This document shows positions 16,502 through 25,657 of a stretch of DNA of 64,000 nucleotides, in pieces. Source of the stretch: Hoeflea sp. (GTDB lineage: Bacteria; Pseudomonadota; Alphaproteobacteria; Rhizobiales; Rhizobiaceae). Every line of letters begins with the position of its first letter. Position 1 is the first letter of the stretch. The position numbers and the translations under genes were made by a program. The notes under the pieces are model-generated. The model made no database searches. It saw nothing but the letters and a program-made list of their open reading frames with translations, and had not been told where the DNA came from. Location: the NCBI RefSeq assembly GCF_002733955.1, contig NZ_NVXQ01000004.1:62001-126000 (forward strand), written 5' to 3'.

Positions 16502-17244
16502 CCAGTCTCCCCGCATCGACCGGAAAACGGCTCGGCCTTGTCATCGATCTCGACACCTGCGTCGGCTGTCACGCCTGTGCAGTCAATTGCAAGGAATGGA
16601 ACACCAGCGCCGGGGCCTCGCCGCTCAGTGATGTCGATGCCTATGGCGCCGATGTCTCGGGCGCCTGGCTGAACCGGATCCACACTTTCGAGGTGACGCC
16701 GGAGGACGCGCCGGCGCAGATCGTGCATTTCCCGAAATCCTGCCTGCATTGCGACGATGCGCCCTGCGTAACCGTGTGCCCGACCGGCGCCAGCTACAAG
16801 CGGCCCGAGGACGGGATCGTGCTGGTCAATGAGGATCTCTGCATCGGCTGCGGGCTCTGCGCCTGGTCCTGCCCCTATGGCGCGCGGGAAATGGACCCGG
16901 TCGAGAACGTGATGAAGAAATGCACGCTCTGCGTCGATCGGATCTACAGCGAGACCTTGCCGGAGGAAGACCGGATCCCGGCCTGCGTGCGCACCTGCCC
17001 GTCGAGCGCGCGGCATTTCGGCGATTTCAACGATCCGGAGTCGACTGTCTCGCAACTGTTGGCCGAGCGCGGCGGTATCGACCTGATGCCGGAAATGGAG
17101 ACGCGCCCGGTCAACAAATACCTGCCGCCACGGCCAAAGACGCGCTCGCAGCCCGCCGCCGCTCCAGCCACGGTGTCCGCGCCCGTGCCCAAGGCCGACG
17201 GCTTTCTCGGCTGGCTCGACGCCGCACTCGACAAACTCGGATAG
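16498..17244 (+). CDS. soeB: Sulfite dehydrogenase iron-sulfur subunit SoeB
   Basis: DmsB/NrfC-like electron-transfer subunit of 248 aa carrying four [4Fe-4S] motifs: CVGCHACAVNC at residues 21-31, CLHCDDAPCVTVC near 81, CIGCGLCAWSC near 115, and the split CTLC .. ACVRTC near 142-165. It would pass electrons from the SoeA molybdenum site to quinone through SoeC. There is no signal peptide, consistent with a cytoplasmic complex. Its ATG overlaps the soeA stop (ATGA) and soeC begins four bases after its own stop, so the three subunits are translated together. The last 40 residues are a proline/alanine linker ending in an amphipathic segment. Confidence 0.9.
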   Translation: MTSLPASTGKRLGLVIDLDTCVGCHACAVNCKEWNTSAGASPLSDVDAYGADVSGAWLNRIHTFEVTPEDAPAQIVHFPKSCLHCDDAPCVTVCPTGASYKRPEDGIVLVNEDLCIGCGLCAWSCPYGAREMDPVENVMKKCTLCVDRIYSETLPEEDRIPACVRTCPSSARHFGDFNDPESTVSQLLAERGGIDLMPEMETRPVNKYLPPRPKTRSQPAAAPATVSAPVPKADGFLGWLDAALDKLG

Positions 17245-17248
17245 TCCC

Positions 17249-18160
17249 ATGCATCCTGCTGTCTCCGTCATTTTCTTCACCGTCACATCGGGCGCAGGGT
17301 TCGGCATGATCTTCCTGCTTGGCCTGGGGTTTCCGGTTGATGCTTCGGCCCTCCGGGTGTTCTTCGTGGCCCTGGTCGGCGGCGGTCTGGCTGTGGCGGG
17401 GCTCCTGGCTTCGACCTTCCATCTCGGCCACCCCGAAAGGGCCTGGCGGGCGCTTAGCCAATGGCGCTCGAGCTGGCTGTCGCGTGAGGGCATCGCCGCG
17501 ATCGTGACGCTGGTGGTTTTCGGCATCTACGTGCTGATCTGGATGATGACAGGGTCGCGCCAGCACTTTCTGGGCCTTCTGGCTGCGATCGGCGCTGCCA
17601 CTACCGTGTTCACCACCTCAATGATCTATGCCCAGCTGAAGACCGTGCCGCAGTGGAACAGCCGGTTGACGCCGCTGGTCTATGGCGCATTCGCGCTCGG
17701 GTCCGGCTGGCTGCTGGCATCGGCCGTGGGCACGCACGAAGCGCCCGAACTCTGGGGCATCGCACTTGTTGTCCTTGCCTGGGGTGCAAAATGGTTCTGG
17801 TGGGCACGGGCCGGCCGGGCCCGTCTTGCCGATTCCGGATCGTCTCCCGAGACCGCCACCGGGCTCGGTTTCATCGGCAAGGTGCGGCTGCTCGAACGTC
17901 CGCATACCGGCGAGAACTACCTGACCCGCGAGATGGTGCACCGGATCGGCCGCAAGCATGCTGCGCGGCTGCGGATGCTGGCCTTGCTGCTGGGCGGTGC
18001 GGCTCCGGTCGTCATTCTCGCAATCGTCGGCCTGAGCGGCGCTCCGTCATTGTTCAACCTGCTCGCCGCCGTGTCGATGCTGATCGGGCTGCTGGCCGAA
18101 CGCTGGCTGTTCTTTGCCGAGGCCGAACACGCGGTTTCACTCTATTACGGGCACCGGTGA
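17249..18160 (+). CDS. soeC: Sulfite dehydrogenase membrane anchor SoeC (DmsC-like)
   Basis: Polytopic inner-membrane protein of 303 aa with about eight helices (for example residues 6-30, 41-62, 80-104 and 110-130). It begins MHPAVSVIFFTVTSGAGFG, and has ASTFHLGHPERAWRAL near residue 52, the DmsC-type block with a conserved His and Arg. It anchors SoeAB at the membrane and is predicted to hand electrons to the quinone pool without heme. It ends 38 bp before the convergent TAXI gene stop; a short G/C-rich stretch lies between them but I see no clear terminator. Confidence 0.88.
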   Translation: MHPAVSVIFFTVTSGAGFGMIFLLGLGFPVDASALRVFFVALVGGGLAVAGLLASTFHLGHPERAWRALSQWRSSWLSREGIAAIVTLVVFGIYVLIWMMTGSRQHFLGLLAAIGAATTVFTTSMIYAQLKTVPQWNSRLTPLVYGAFALGSGWLLASAVGTHEAPELWGIALVVLAWGAKWFWWARAGRARLADSGSSPETATGLGFIGKVRLLERPHTGENYLTREMVHRIGRKHAARLRMLALLLGGAAPVVILAIVGLSGAPSLFNLLAAVSMLIGLLAERWLFFAEAEHAVSLYYGHR

Positions 18161-18197
18161 GAGCTCTGCGACAGCGGCAGCGGCAGCGATAAGCACA

Positions 18198-19223
18198 TCA
18201 CCTGATCATGCCGGCTTCGCGATAAAAACGCTCGGCGCCGGGATGCAGCGGAATTCCGATCCCGTCGAGTGCGGTTTGCCGTGTCACCGACGCACCCTTG
18301 GCATGGCCGACATCAAGCAGTTTCCGTGTCGCCGGGTTCCACAGTGCCCGGGTGATCTGGTAGATCAGGTCTTCTTCGAGCTCCAGACGGGTGAGCCATT
18401 GCGCCCCCACGGCAATCGTGTCAACCCCGGCCACACCGGGATAGGCCTCGTCCGGGATCGCATCGCGGGCAAAGAAGGAATGCTCGCGCAACATGCCGTC
18501 AACTTGCCCACCATTGATCGGGACGAGCACAATTTCAGTGGTCTCGGCCAGTTCGCTGATGGCCGGGGCGGGATAGCCGCCGACGAAGAACAATGCATCG
18601 ATCCGGTCTTCGCGCAGAGCCGCGGCGGCGTCCTCGGGCTTAAAATGCTCGACAGCAAGGCTTTCTTCCGAGAGGCCAAAGGCCTCGAGTACCAGAAGTG
18701 CATCCGGATAGGTCCCCGAATCGGTCTTGTCGAGCGAGACCCGCTTGCCCTTCAGGTCAGCCACCGACGCAATGCCGGAAGCCTTCGAGGCGATCAGGTG
18801 AACATGTTCGGGGTAGAGCGCCGCAATCACACGCAGATCACGCATCGGCTCCCGGCCCTCGAAGGTGCCGGTCCCCGAATAGGCCCAGTAGGCCACGTCG
18901 GACTGGGAAAAGCCGGAATTCAGGCCCCCCTCGATGATCGCGCTGACATTGGACACGGAACCATGCGAGGATTGCGCCACCGCAATCAGTCCCGGGACGC
19001 CGCAGGAGCCGCCTTCCTCACAACCGAGCGAGCCGGGCGGATTGGAGATCGCGTTGGCGATGTCGCCGGCGAGCGGGAAATAGGTTCCGCCGATGCCCGC
19101 CGTGCCGATGGTGAAATAGCGGATTTCCTCCTCGGCCTGGCCTGCGCCCGCCCCAGTGATCAGCAAAGTTGCAATCGCCAGCGCCCTGACGGCACCTGAC
19201 AGCGCCGATCGTCGAATTTCCAT
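18198..19223 (-). CDS. TAXI family TRAP transporter solute-binding protein
   Basis: Periplasmic receptor of 341 aa of the TRAP-associated extracytoplasmic immunogenic (TAXI) family. A signal peptide covers about residues 1-30 (cleavage near GQA). The mature start EIRYFTIGTAGIGGTYFPLAG is the family signature, followed by the ligand-loop segment GFSQSDVAYWAYSGTG and DLKGKRVSLDKTDSGTY. TAXI proteins normally work with a fused 12TM/4TM permease; no permease gene lies next to it within this window, so it is an orphan here. It converges on soeC. The ATG at 19221-19223 has a GGGGGAGAG site. Glutamate/glutamine or organic acids are known ligands for some relatives; nothing here fixes the ligand. Confidence 0.9.
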   Translation of the reverse strand: MEIRRSALSGAVRALAIATLLITGAGAGQAEEEIRYFTIGTAGIGGTYFPLAGDIANAISNPPGSLGCEEGGSCGVPGLIAVAQSSHGSVSNVSAIIEGGLNSGFSQSDVAYWAYSGTGTFEGREPMRDLRVIAALYPEHVHLIASKASGIASVADLKGKRVSLDKTDSGTYPDALLVLEAFGLSEESLAVEHFKPEDAAAALREDRIDALFFVGGYPAPAISELAETTEIVLVPINGGQVDGMLREHSFFARDAIPDEAYPGVAGVDTIAVGAQWLTRLELEEDLIYQITRALWNPATRKLLDVGHAKGASVTRQTALDGIGIPLHPGAERFYREAGMIR

Positions 19224-19333
19224 GCTCTCCCCCAGTCATTATGCACATGACCGGTCTGACGCCGGTCTTGTTGAACCGCGCACAAGGTCGCGGTTTCGCA
19301 CCTCATTGTCAAAGGGGAAGCGTAGGCCGGGCT

Positions 19334-20392
19334 TCAGTCTTCCAGCGCGCCCTTGCGCGAGGCCACGGCGGCGGTGTCACTGATGATCTTGAGCAGATTG
19401 TCGCCCATGCGGATGAAGCGGCGAATGCGCCGGGTCAGCACATAGCCCGCCTGCGGGGCATGAACTTCGACCGAGCCGTCCTTGCAGCCCGGATTGATGA
19501 TGATCTCTGCTACCAGCTGGCCGGCCTCGACGCGCTCGCCGGGGTTCACGTGAAACAGGATGGTGCCGCCCACCGGCGCCAGCACCATGTCGACATGGCG
19601 GATCGGCTTGCCGACGAAACCGGCCCTGAGAGCGGGCGCCGGGCTTTCGTCTCCCGCGACCACGCCGCGGCCCTGAAGAAAGCGGTAGAGCCCCTCGGCA
19701 TCCTTGCAGGCAAATGTCGCGTCGACATCGTTCTGGCCGCGGAGTTCGACCGTGGTGACGCAGTGCCCGGTGAGATTGCCGTCTGGCGCGCGGGCCAGCA
19801 TCTCCTCAAAGACCGCTTCCTCGAAGGCCCGGTCGGCGCCGGAATCCCATAGCAGGGCGGCCTCGGCATCAAGGCAGGCGGCCAGGTCGGACATTTCCGG
19901 CCAGAGCGCTTCCGGGGCATAGATATATTGCACGCTCTCGTCATCACAATGCAGGTCGAGCACGATCGGGCAGCCGTCGGCAAGTTCGAGCAGACGGCTT
20001 TTCAGCCGGCGTTCGGCAAAGACCGGGGCAGAAGCCTGATCGAGGTGGCGGATGCCGTCGTCCCCGGGAGCCGGAAAGTCACGGTTGAAATTGGTGCGGG
20101 TGCCGGTCGCAAACCGGCCCATGTGTTCACCATAGAGATGTTGGGCAGCCCCGATCGGGTTGGCATGCGGCACCAGGGTGAGCGACCCCCTGAGACGGCC
20201 CTCGGCCTCGGCCTTTTCCAGCATCGGAATGAGAAAATGCATTGCGGCGACGCCGGGGCGTTCGTCGGCATGCAGGCCGGACTGGATATAGACACGCGGG
20301 GCAGACGCGTCCGTCCCCTCGAAGCGATGCACGATCAGCTCATAGGAAATGCCCGGCGTTTCACCGGCGATGGTTTCGATCTCGGTCTTCAT
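19334..20392 (-). CDS. Succinylglutamate desuccinylase/aspartoacylase family protein
   Basis: M14-like zinc amidohydrolase of 352 aa that should cleave an N-acyl amino acid or similar amide. Zinc ligands are His41 and Glu44 (SGLHADERPG) and His148 (LDLHCDD); substrate-arginine motif NFNRDFP is at 101-107 and the catalytic Glu is probably Glu216 in TTVELRGQ. The last 90 residues (VLAPVGGTILFHVNPGERV onwards) look like the beta-barrel found after the catalytic domain in this family and resemble a lipoyl-type fold. The FAD-dependent oxidoreductase gene lies 63 bp upstream on the same strand, so both may be one transcript. Natural substrate unknown. Confidence 0.88.
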   Translation of the reverse strand: MKTEIETIAGETPGISYELIVHRFEGTDASAPRVYIQSGLHADERPGVAAMHFLIPMLEKAEAEGRLRGSLTLVPHANPIGAAQHLYGEHMGRFATGTRTNFNRDFPAPGDDGIRHLDQASAPVFAERRLKSRLLELADGCPIVLDLHCDDESVQYIYAPEALWPEMSDLAACLDAEAALLWDSGADRAFEEAVFEEMLARAPDGNLTGHCVTTVELRGQNDVDATFACKDAEGLYRFLQGRGVVAGDESPAPALRAGFVGKPIRHVDMVLAPVGGTILFHVNPGERVEAGQLVAEIIINPGCKDGSVEVHAPQAGYVLTRRIRRFIRMGDNLLKIISDTAAVASRKGALED

Positions 20393-20455
20393 TGCTTGCT
20401 ACTCTGCTGTCTTTGTTGCGGGCTGGCCGATCCAACCCGGCGGCCATGCCCCCGA

Positions 20456-22063
20456 CTACACCCGCCGGGCGCGGATGTCGCCGAGAATTTCACGGGCTGC
20501 GTTGTGGCCCGGCACGCCGGTGACGCCGCCGCCGGGATGGGTGGACGAGCCGCACATGTAGAGCCCCTTGAGCGGTGCGCGATAGGCCCCGTAGCCCAGC
20601 ACCGGACGTGCCGAAAACAGCTGGTTGAGGCTGAGCTTGCCATGAAAGATGTCGCCGCCAACCAGTGACAATTTGCGCTCGAGATCGAGCGGCGACAGCA
20701 CCTGGCGGCCGATCACGCTTGTGGCAAAGCCCGGCGCATAGCGGTCGACAGTGCCGATCATCAGATCGGCGACAGCCTCCTTGTGGTCATCCCAGGAAGC
20801 GCCGCCGGGAAAGCCGTCCGGCAATTCAGGCGCGACGTGCTGACAGAAGAGGCTCGCGACATGTTTGCCCTGCGGCGCGAGCGTGGAATCCAGCGTCGAG
20901 GGTATCAGCATCTCGACCACCGGCTGGCGCGACCAGCCATGGGCGCGGGAATCGAGATAAGCGCGGTCCATGTAGTCGAGCGACGGCGCGATGATGATGC
21001 CGGCGGTGAGGTGATCCCCCGCTTCGGGCCGCGCGGTGAAGACCGGCAGCGCGTCGAGCGCCACATTCATGCGGAAAGTGCCGGAGCCGCTTTGCCAATA
21101 GCCGATGCGGCGGCGGAAATCCTCAGGCAGGGGCGCAGCCTCGAGCAGATCGCCCACGAGCAGTTGCGGATGAATGTTGGAGGCGACGATGTCGGCTTCA
21201 TGGCGGGCGCCATCTTCGGTGATGACGGCTGTGACACCGGATTTCTCAGCCTCCACGCGGGCGACCGGGGCACCAGTCTTGATGGTCACGCCCTTTTCCT
21301 CGCAGGCCTTGCGCATGGCCTGGGTGATGGCGCCCATGCCGCCAATGGCATGGCCCCAGATGCCCTGCTTGCCGTTGACCTCGCCAAAGCAGTGATGCAG
21401 CAGCACGTACCCCGTACCCGGAGTATGGGGACTGACCCAGGCGCCGACGATGCCGTCAAAACCGAACAGTGCCTTGATCGGGTCGCTCTCGAACCAACGG
21501 TCGAGAATCTCGGACGCCGAACAGGTGAAAAGATCGAGAACGTCGCGCCTTGCGTCCAGCGAGAGATGGGAAAACTGCCGTCCCAGCGAGGCGGCCTTGA
21601 GCAGTTCCGGCACCGCCGACATCCAGTTGCCGTCGGTCACATTGGGCGGGGTGCGCAGCAGCAGGTCGCGCAGCACATTGGCGGCGTTGTCGAGCATCTG
21701 GTTGAAGCCCGCGAGCGCTTCGGCGTCCTTTTGCGAGAACTGCGCCACAGAGTCCTTCGTGCGTCCCGGTCCGGCCTCCAGCGTGCGGCCATCGGGCAGC
21801 GGCAGGAAATTGCCCATCCTGCGCTCGACAATCTCCAGCCCGTGGCGGTGAAGATCGAGATCGGCGATCACCTTCGGGTTGAGCAGCGACACCGTGTAGG
21901 AGGCCACGGAATTGCGAAACCCGGGGTGGAACTCCTCGGTCACCGCGGCGCCGCCGATCGTGTCGCGCTTTTCGAGGACGGTGACCTTGTGCCCGGCTGA
22001 GGCCAGATAAAAGGCGCACACCAATCCGTTATGGCCGCCGCCGACGACAACTGCATGCTTCAT
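20456..22063 (-). CDS. Phytoene desaturase-like NAD(P)/FAD-dependent oxidoreductase
   Basis: Flavoprotein of 535 aa with the N-terminal dinucleotide fold VVVGGGHNGLVCAFYLA (residues 4-20) and the following conserved EKRDTIGGAAVTEEFHPGF. The C-terminal FAD motif is GLYMCGSSTHPGGGVTGVPG near residue 500. This combination is that of the COG1233 phytoene-dehydrogenase/PYROXD2-like group, widespread in bacteria without carotenoid genes and mostly uncharacterised. No crt genes are nearby, so carotenoid synthesis is unlikely. I start at the ATG 22061-22063, right before the Rossmann strand, with AGGA eight bases upstream; the open frame extends 19 codons more without family resemblance. Confidence 0.88.
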   Translation of the reverse strand: MKHAVVVGGGHNGLVCAFYLASAGHKVTVLEKRDTIGGAAVTEEFHPGFRNSVASYTVSLLNPKVIADLDLHRHGLEIVERRMGNFLPLPDGRTLEAGPGRTKDSVAQFSQKDAEALAGFNQMLDNAANVLRDLLLRTPPNVTDGNWMSAVPELLKAASLGRQFSHLSLDARRDVLDLFTCSASEILDRWFESDPIKALFGFDGIVGAWVSPHTPGTGYVLLHHCFGEVNGKQGIWGHAIGGMGAITQAMRKACEEKGVTIKTGAPVARVEAEKSGVTAVITEDGARHEADIVASNIHPQLLVGDLLEAAPLPEDFRRRIGYWQSGSGTFRMNVALDALPVFTARPEAGDHLTAGIIIAPSLDYMDRAYLDSRAHGWSRQPVVEMLIPSTLDSTLAPQGKHVASLFCQHVAPELPDGFPGGASWDDHKEAVADLMIGTVDRYAPGFATSVIGRQVLSPLDLERKLSLVGGDIFHGKLSLNQLFSARPVLGYGAYRAPLKGLYMCGSSTHPGGGVTGVPGHNAAREILGDIRARRV

Positions 22064-22177
22064 GTCATATGTCCTGCTTCGATTGGCGGCATCCTGCACC
22101 GGGAGCAAAGCCCGGCGCAATGGCGCGCGCCGACAGATCGAGGTGGCGATTTGCCGCTTCCTGACCAGGACCAGGTC

Positions 22178-22537
22178 CTAATTCGCGGGGAATTTCTTGT
22201 CCGCGATCCTGTCGACCAGTTCGGTGGGCAGATCAGTCATGAATTTCAGATGCAGGCCATCGTCGGAACGATCAACCACGGCACAGGGAAATTTTGCTTC
22301 CAATCCCTCAAGCACGAAATAGACGAAATCGGGGATCGGCTCGGACAGAAGACGGCAGACGTGACAGCCATTTTCGGAAATATTGTCCATCCTGCAGGAC
22401 TGCTTTGAGTAACCGCGAACCCCGTGAAGCAGGTAATAGACGGTGGCCACCTTGTTGGTTTGTCTTCGCGGTTTTTCGCGCCTGTCCTCATCCGGAAGTC
22501 GCGAAAGATAATTTTTCGGAGCGCTCAATATATCCAT
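22178..22537 (-). CDS. PilZ domain protein, putative c-di-GMP receptor
   Basis: A 119-aa single-domain protein. The two PilZ ligand motifs are readable: RxxxR as R20-EKP-R24 and NxSxxG as N52-I-S-E-N-G57 (RMDNISENGCHV). Both are needed for c-di-GMP binding (family knowledge), so this one is probably a true receptor. No other domain is present, so it would act by protein-protein contact, for example on motility or exopolysaccharide functions; no such genes are adjacent. It is divergent from xseA with a 185-bp AT-richer gap that should contain both promoters. Confidence 0.85.
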   Translation of the reverse strand: MDILSAPKNYLSRLPDEDRREKPRRQTNKVATVYYLLHGVRGYSKQSCRMDNISENGCHVCRLLSEPIPDFVYFVLEGLEAKFPCAVVDRSDDGLHLKFMTDLPTELVDRIADKKFPAN

Positions 22538-22722
22538 CCCAACACATCAAAATTTATTTATAATATTCAGCGGTTTAAATATGGGTGTCGTTGCTGAAGA
22601 AAATACTAACGATCAATTTACAGAGGCGCGCACGGTTTTTTCTGTACTGATGTGATTTGGTGGTTGGGCCCTTTGGATCCGGCCGCACTTGACGCCGGCT
22701 GCATCATGGTGCGCATTCAGGC

Positions 22723-24309
22723 ATGGTTTCGCTCATGGATGATTCGCCCACCAACGCCGCCGAGTTCACGGTCAGTGAGCTGTCGGGCTCTATTCGTCGG
22801 ACGGTCGAAGATGCCTTCGGCAATGTACGGGTGCGCGGCGAGATTTCGGGTTATCGCGGGCCGCATTCCTCCGGACACGCCTATTTCTCATTGAAGGATG
22901 ACAGGGCCCGGATCGAGGCGGTGATCTGGAAGGGCGTGTTCTCGCGGCTCAAGCACCGGCCCGAGGAAGGGCTGGAGGTGATCGCCTCGGGCAAGATCAC
23001 CACCTATGCCGGGTCTTCGAAATACCAGATCGTGATCGAGGCGCTGGAACCCGCCGGCGCAGGCGCATTGATGGCGCTGATCGAGGAGCGTCGGCGCAAG
23101 CTGGCCGCCGAAGGCCTGTTCGACGAGGGCCGCAAGCAGTTGCTTCCCTACATGCCGATGGTGATCGGCGTGGTGACCTCGCCCACGGGCGCGGTGATCC
23201 GCGATATCCTGCACCGGATCGAGGACCGGTTTCCGGTCCATGTGATTGTCTGGCCGGTCAGGGTTCAGGGCGACACCTCGGGTGACGAAGTTTCCCGCGC
23301 CATCAACGGCTTCAACGCGTTTTCGCCGAATGGTCGGATCAGGCGGCCGGATCTGATCATCGTGGCGCGCGGGGGCGGCAGTCTGGAAGACCTCTGGGGC
23401 TTCAACGACGAGGCGGTGGTGCGCGCCGCCGCCGCATCCGACATTCCGCTGATCTCGGCGGTCGGGCACGAGACCGACTGGACGCTGATCGATCACGCCA
23501 GCGACCGGCGGGCGCCGACACCGACAGGAGCCGCCGAAATGGCGGTGCCGGTGAAGGCCGATCTGGAAGCGCACCTGGCAACGCTCGCCGCGCGGCTCAG
23601 ATCAGCGCAGACCCGCACCCTGGACCGGCGGCGAGAAACCGTGCGCGGCCTGGCGCGGGCGCTGCCGACGCTCGACAGCGTGCTGGCGCTGCCGCGGCAG
23701 CGTCTCGACCGCTCGGCGCAATCGCTGGGACGGGCGCTGGAGCTCAACACCGCCAACCGCCGCCGCCGGTTTGAGCAGCAGGCAGCACGGATCACGCCTG
23801 TCGCGCTTGTTTCCGCCCTGCGCGAAAAGCGCCAGCAGGTGCGCGACAAGATCGCCCGCATGGACCGGGTGCAGGAGCGGCGGATCGATGCGCTGCGGGC
23901 GCGGCTGGAGCGCCATGCCCAGAGCGTCGCCACGCTGCCGCGCCGGATCCGGGAGGCGCATAGCCGCGGGCTGGAACGGCTGACTGACCTGGGACGCAGA
24001 CGCGACAGTGCGATGAGCCTGATGCTGGATCAGCACAAGCGCGGGCTTGGGGCGCAATCGCGGATGCTGCAATCGCTGTCCTACCAGAGCGTGCTGGGAC
24101 GCGGCTTTGCGGTGGTTCGCGGGCAGGACCGAGCGCTGCTGTCGCGCGCAGCACAGGTCGAGACCGGCACGATGATTGCCGTCGAGTTCGCCGATGGCGA
24201 GGTTTCGGCACTGGCCAGCAGCAGCGACCAGCCGATCTCCGCACCGAAGAAGCCGGCTCGCGCCAAGGCCGGAAAAAGCAAAGAACCCGGACAGGGCAGC
24301 CTGTTCTAG
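22723..24309 (+). CDS. xseA: Exodeoxyribonuclease VII large subunit
   Basis: Large subunit of the single-strand-specific exonuclease, 528 aa. N-terminal OB-fold: [19 protein letters not shown] then [26 protein letters not shown]. Catalytic domain has [15 protein letters not shown] near residue 145, [16 protein letters not shown] near 210 and [24 protein letters not shown] near 245, in the order known for XseA. Residues about 270-420 are long arginine-rich coiled coils, as in the family. Start may be the ATG at 22723 or the one at 22735; the latter leaves the more typical N-terminus. XseB is not in this window. The following SOS-type repair module lies only 112 bp downstream on the same strand. 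Confidence 0.96.
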   Translation: MVSLMDDSPTNAAEFTVSELSGSIRRTVEDAFGNVRVRGEISGYRGPHSSGHAYFSLKDDRARIEAVIWKGVFSRLKHRPEEGLEVIASGKITTYAGSSKYQIVIEALEPAGAGALMALIEERRRKLAAEGLFDEGRKQLLPYMPMVIGVVTSPTGAVIRDILHRIEDRFPVHVIVWPVRVQGDTSGDEVSRAINGFNAFSPNGRIRRPDLIIVARGGGSLEDLWGFNDEAVVRAAAASDIPLISAVGHETDWTLIDHASDRRAPTPTGAAEMAVPVKADLEAHLATLAARLRSAQTRTLDRRRETVRGLARALPTLDSVLALPRQRLDRSAQSLGRALELNTANRRRRFEQQAARITPVALVSALREKRQQVRDKIARMDRVQERRIDALRARLERHAQSVATLPRRIREAHSRGLERLTDLGRRRDSAMSLMLDQHKRGLGAQSRMLQSLSYQSVLGRGFAVVRGQDRALLSRAAQVETGTMIAVEFADGEVSALASSSDQPISAPKKPARAKAGKSKEPGQGSLF

Positions 24310-24386
24310 GTACCCGCGCGGCGGCTTTCGTTTCCCAGCGGCACAAATCCCCGATCATTGTTTCCAGCCGAGCTTAACCTGGGTTG

Positions 24387-24419
24387 TTGCTGTGTGCATG
24401 GATGGAACATATAAGGAAC
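24387..24419 (+). promoter_or_regulatory. LexA-box promoter of the radical SAM/UdgX operon
   Basis: GAAC at 24405-24408 and GAAC at 24416-24419 are separated by exactly 7 bases. GAAC-N7-GAAC is the reverse complement of the alphaproteobacterial LexA box GTTC-N7-GTTC. The box covers a -10 candidate TATAAG (24410-24415), which has a -35 candidate TTGCTG (24387-24392) at an ideal 17-base spacing. Transcription would then start at about 24421-24423, at the ATG itself. Confidence 0.8.
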
Positions 24420-24421
24420 AA

Positions 24422-25657
24422 ATGACCGGAAAGACACTCGAATCAAAGCTCGCCATCCTCAGCGATGCGGCCAAGTATGATGCGTCCTGCGCCTCGTCGG
24501 GATCAACCAAGCGTGACAGCCGCGACGGCAAGGGGTTGGGCTCGAATGAGGGCACCGGGATCTGCCATGCCTATGCGCCGGACGGGCGCTGCATCAGCCT
24601 GCTCAAGATCCTGATGACCAATTTCTGCATCTATGACTGCGCCTATTGCATCAACCGGGTGTCGTCGAACGTGCCGCGGGCGCGGTTTTCGGTCGACGAG
24701 GTGGTTCGGCTGACCATCGATTTCTACCGGCGCAATTACATTGAGGGCCTGTTCCTGTCTTCGGGCGTCATCCGGTCGCCGGATGCGACCATGTCGGACA
24801 TGGTGCAGATCGTGCGCAAATTGCGCGAGGAAGAGAATTTCCGCGGCTATATTCACCTCAAGACCATTCCCGACGCTGCACCCGAACTGATCGAGGAAGC
24901 GGGGCGACTGGCTGACCGGCTGTCGATTAATGTCGAACTGCCGACGGATGCCAGCATGGAGACCTTCGCCTCGGAGAAGAACCCGGGACAGATCCGCCGG
25001 GCAATGGCCGATGTGCGGCTGCGCAAGGAAGCAGCCAGCGACACCACCCACACCGGGCGCAAGGCAGCACGGTTTGCGCCGGCCGGGCAATCAACGCAGA
25101 TGATCGTCGGCGCCGATGGCTCCAATGATGCGGCAATCCTGGGTGAATCGACACGGCTTTACTCCAGCTATCAGCTGAAGCGGGTCTATTACTCCGCGTT
25201 TTCGCCGATTCCCGACAGCTCGTCGCGGCTGCCGCTGGTGTCGCCGCCGCTGGTGCGCGAACACCGGCTCTACCAGGCCGACTGGCTGTTGCGGTTCTAT
25301 GGCTTCGACCTCGAGGAGATCGTCAGCGGCGCGCGGGGCGGCAATCTTGATCTCGAGCTTGATCCGAAACTGGCCTGGGCTTTACTGCACCGGGAGATGT
25401 TTCCGGTCGACATCAACCGCGCCGAGCGCGAGTTGCTGCTGCGGGTGCCGGGCTTCGGGGTGAAGACGGTCAACCGGATCCTGAGCACGCGGCGTTACCG
25501 CACTATCCGCTACGAGGATGTGGTGCGGATGGGCGGATCAATGAAGAAGGCCGGACCCTTCGTGACCGCACAGGGCTGGTCGCCAGGCGGCTTGATCGAC
25601 ACGGCGCAGCTTCGCAGCCGCTTCCTGCCGCCACCGCAGCAATTGTCGCTGCTGTGA
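24422..25657 (+). CDS. Putative DNA modification/repair radical SAM protein
   Basis: A 411-aa radical SAM enzyme. The cluster-binding CX3CX2C motif is C69-IYD-C73-AY-C76, after ICHAYAPDGRCISLLKILMTN. A helix-hairpin-helix DNA-binding motif LLRVPGFGVKTVNRIL lies near residues 338-355. This architecture matches the family described as putative DNA modification/repair radical SAM protein (TIGR03916-like), whose chemistry is unknown. The frame is open back to 24176, but the ATG at 24422 fits best: it lies just after the LexA box and an AAGGA run, and other upstream starts lie before the promoter. It overlaps the UdgX fusion gene by four bases, so the two form one SOS-responsive unit. No photolyase or polymerase gene is adjacent. 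Confidence 0.9.
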   Translation: MTGKTLESKLAILSDAAKYDASCASSGSTKRDSRDGKGLGSNEGTGICHAYAPDGRCISLLKILMTNFCIYDCAYCINRVSSNVPRARFSVDEVVRLTIDFYRRNYIEGLFLSSGVIRSPDATMSDMVQIVRKLREEENFRGYIHLKTIPDAAPELIEEAGRLADRLSINVELPTDASMETFASEKNPGQIRRAMADVRLRKEAASDTTHTGRKAARFAPAGQSTQMIVGADGSNDAAILGESTRLYSSYQLKRVYYSAFSPIPDSSSRLPLVSPPLVREHRLYQADWLLRFYGFDLEEIVSGARGGNLDLELDPKLAWALLHREMFPVDINRAERELLLRVPGFGVKTVNRILSTRRYRTIRYEDVVRMGGSMKKAGPFVTAQGWSPGGLIDTAQLRSRFLPPPQQLSLL

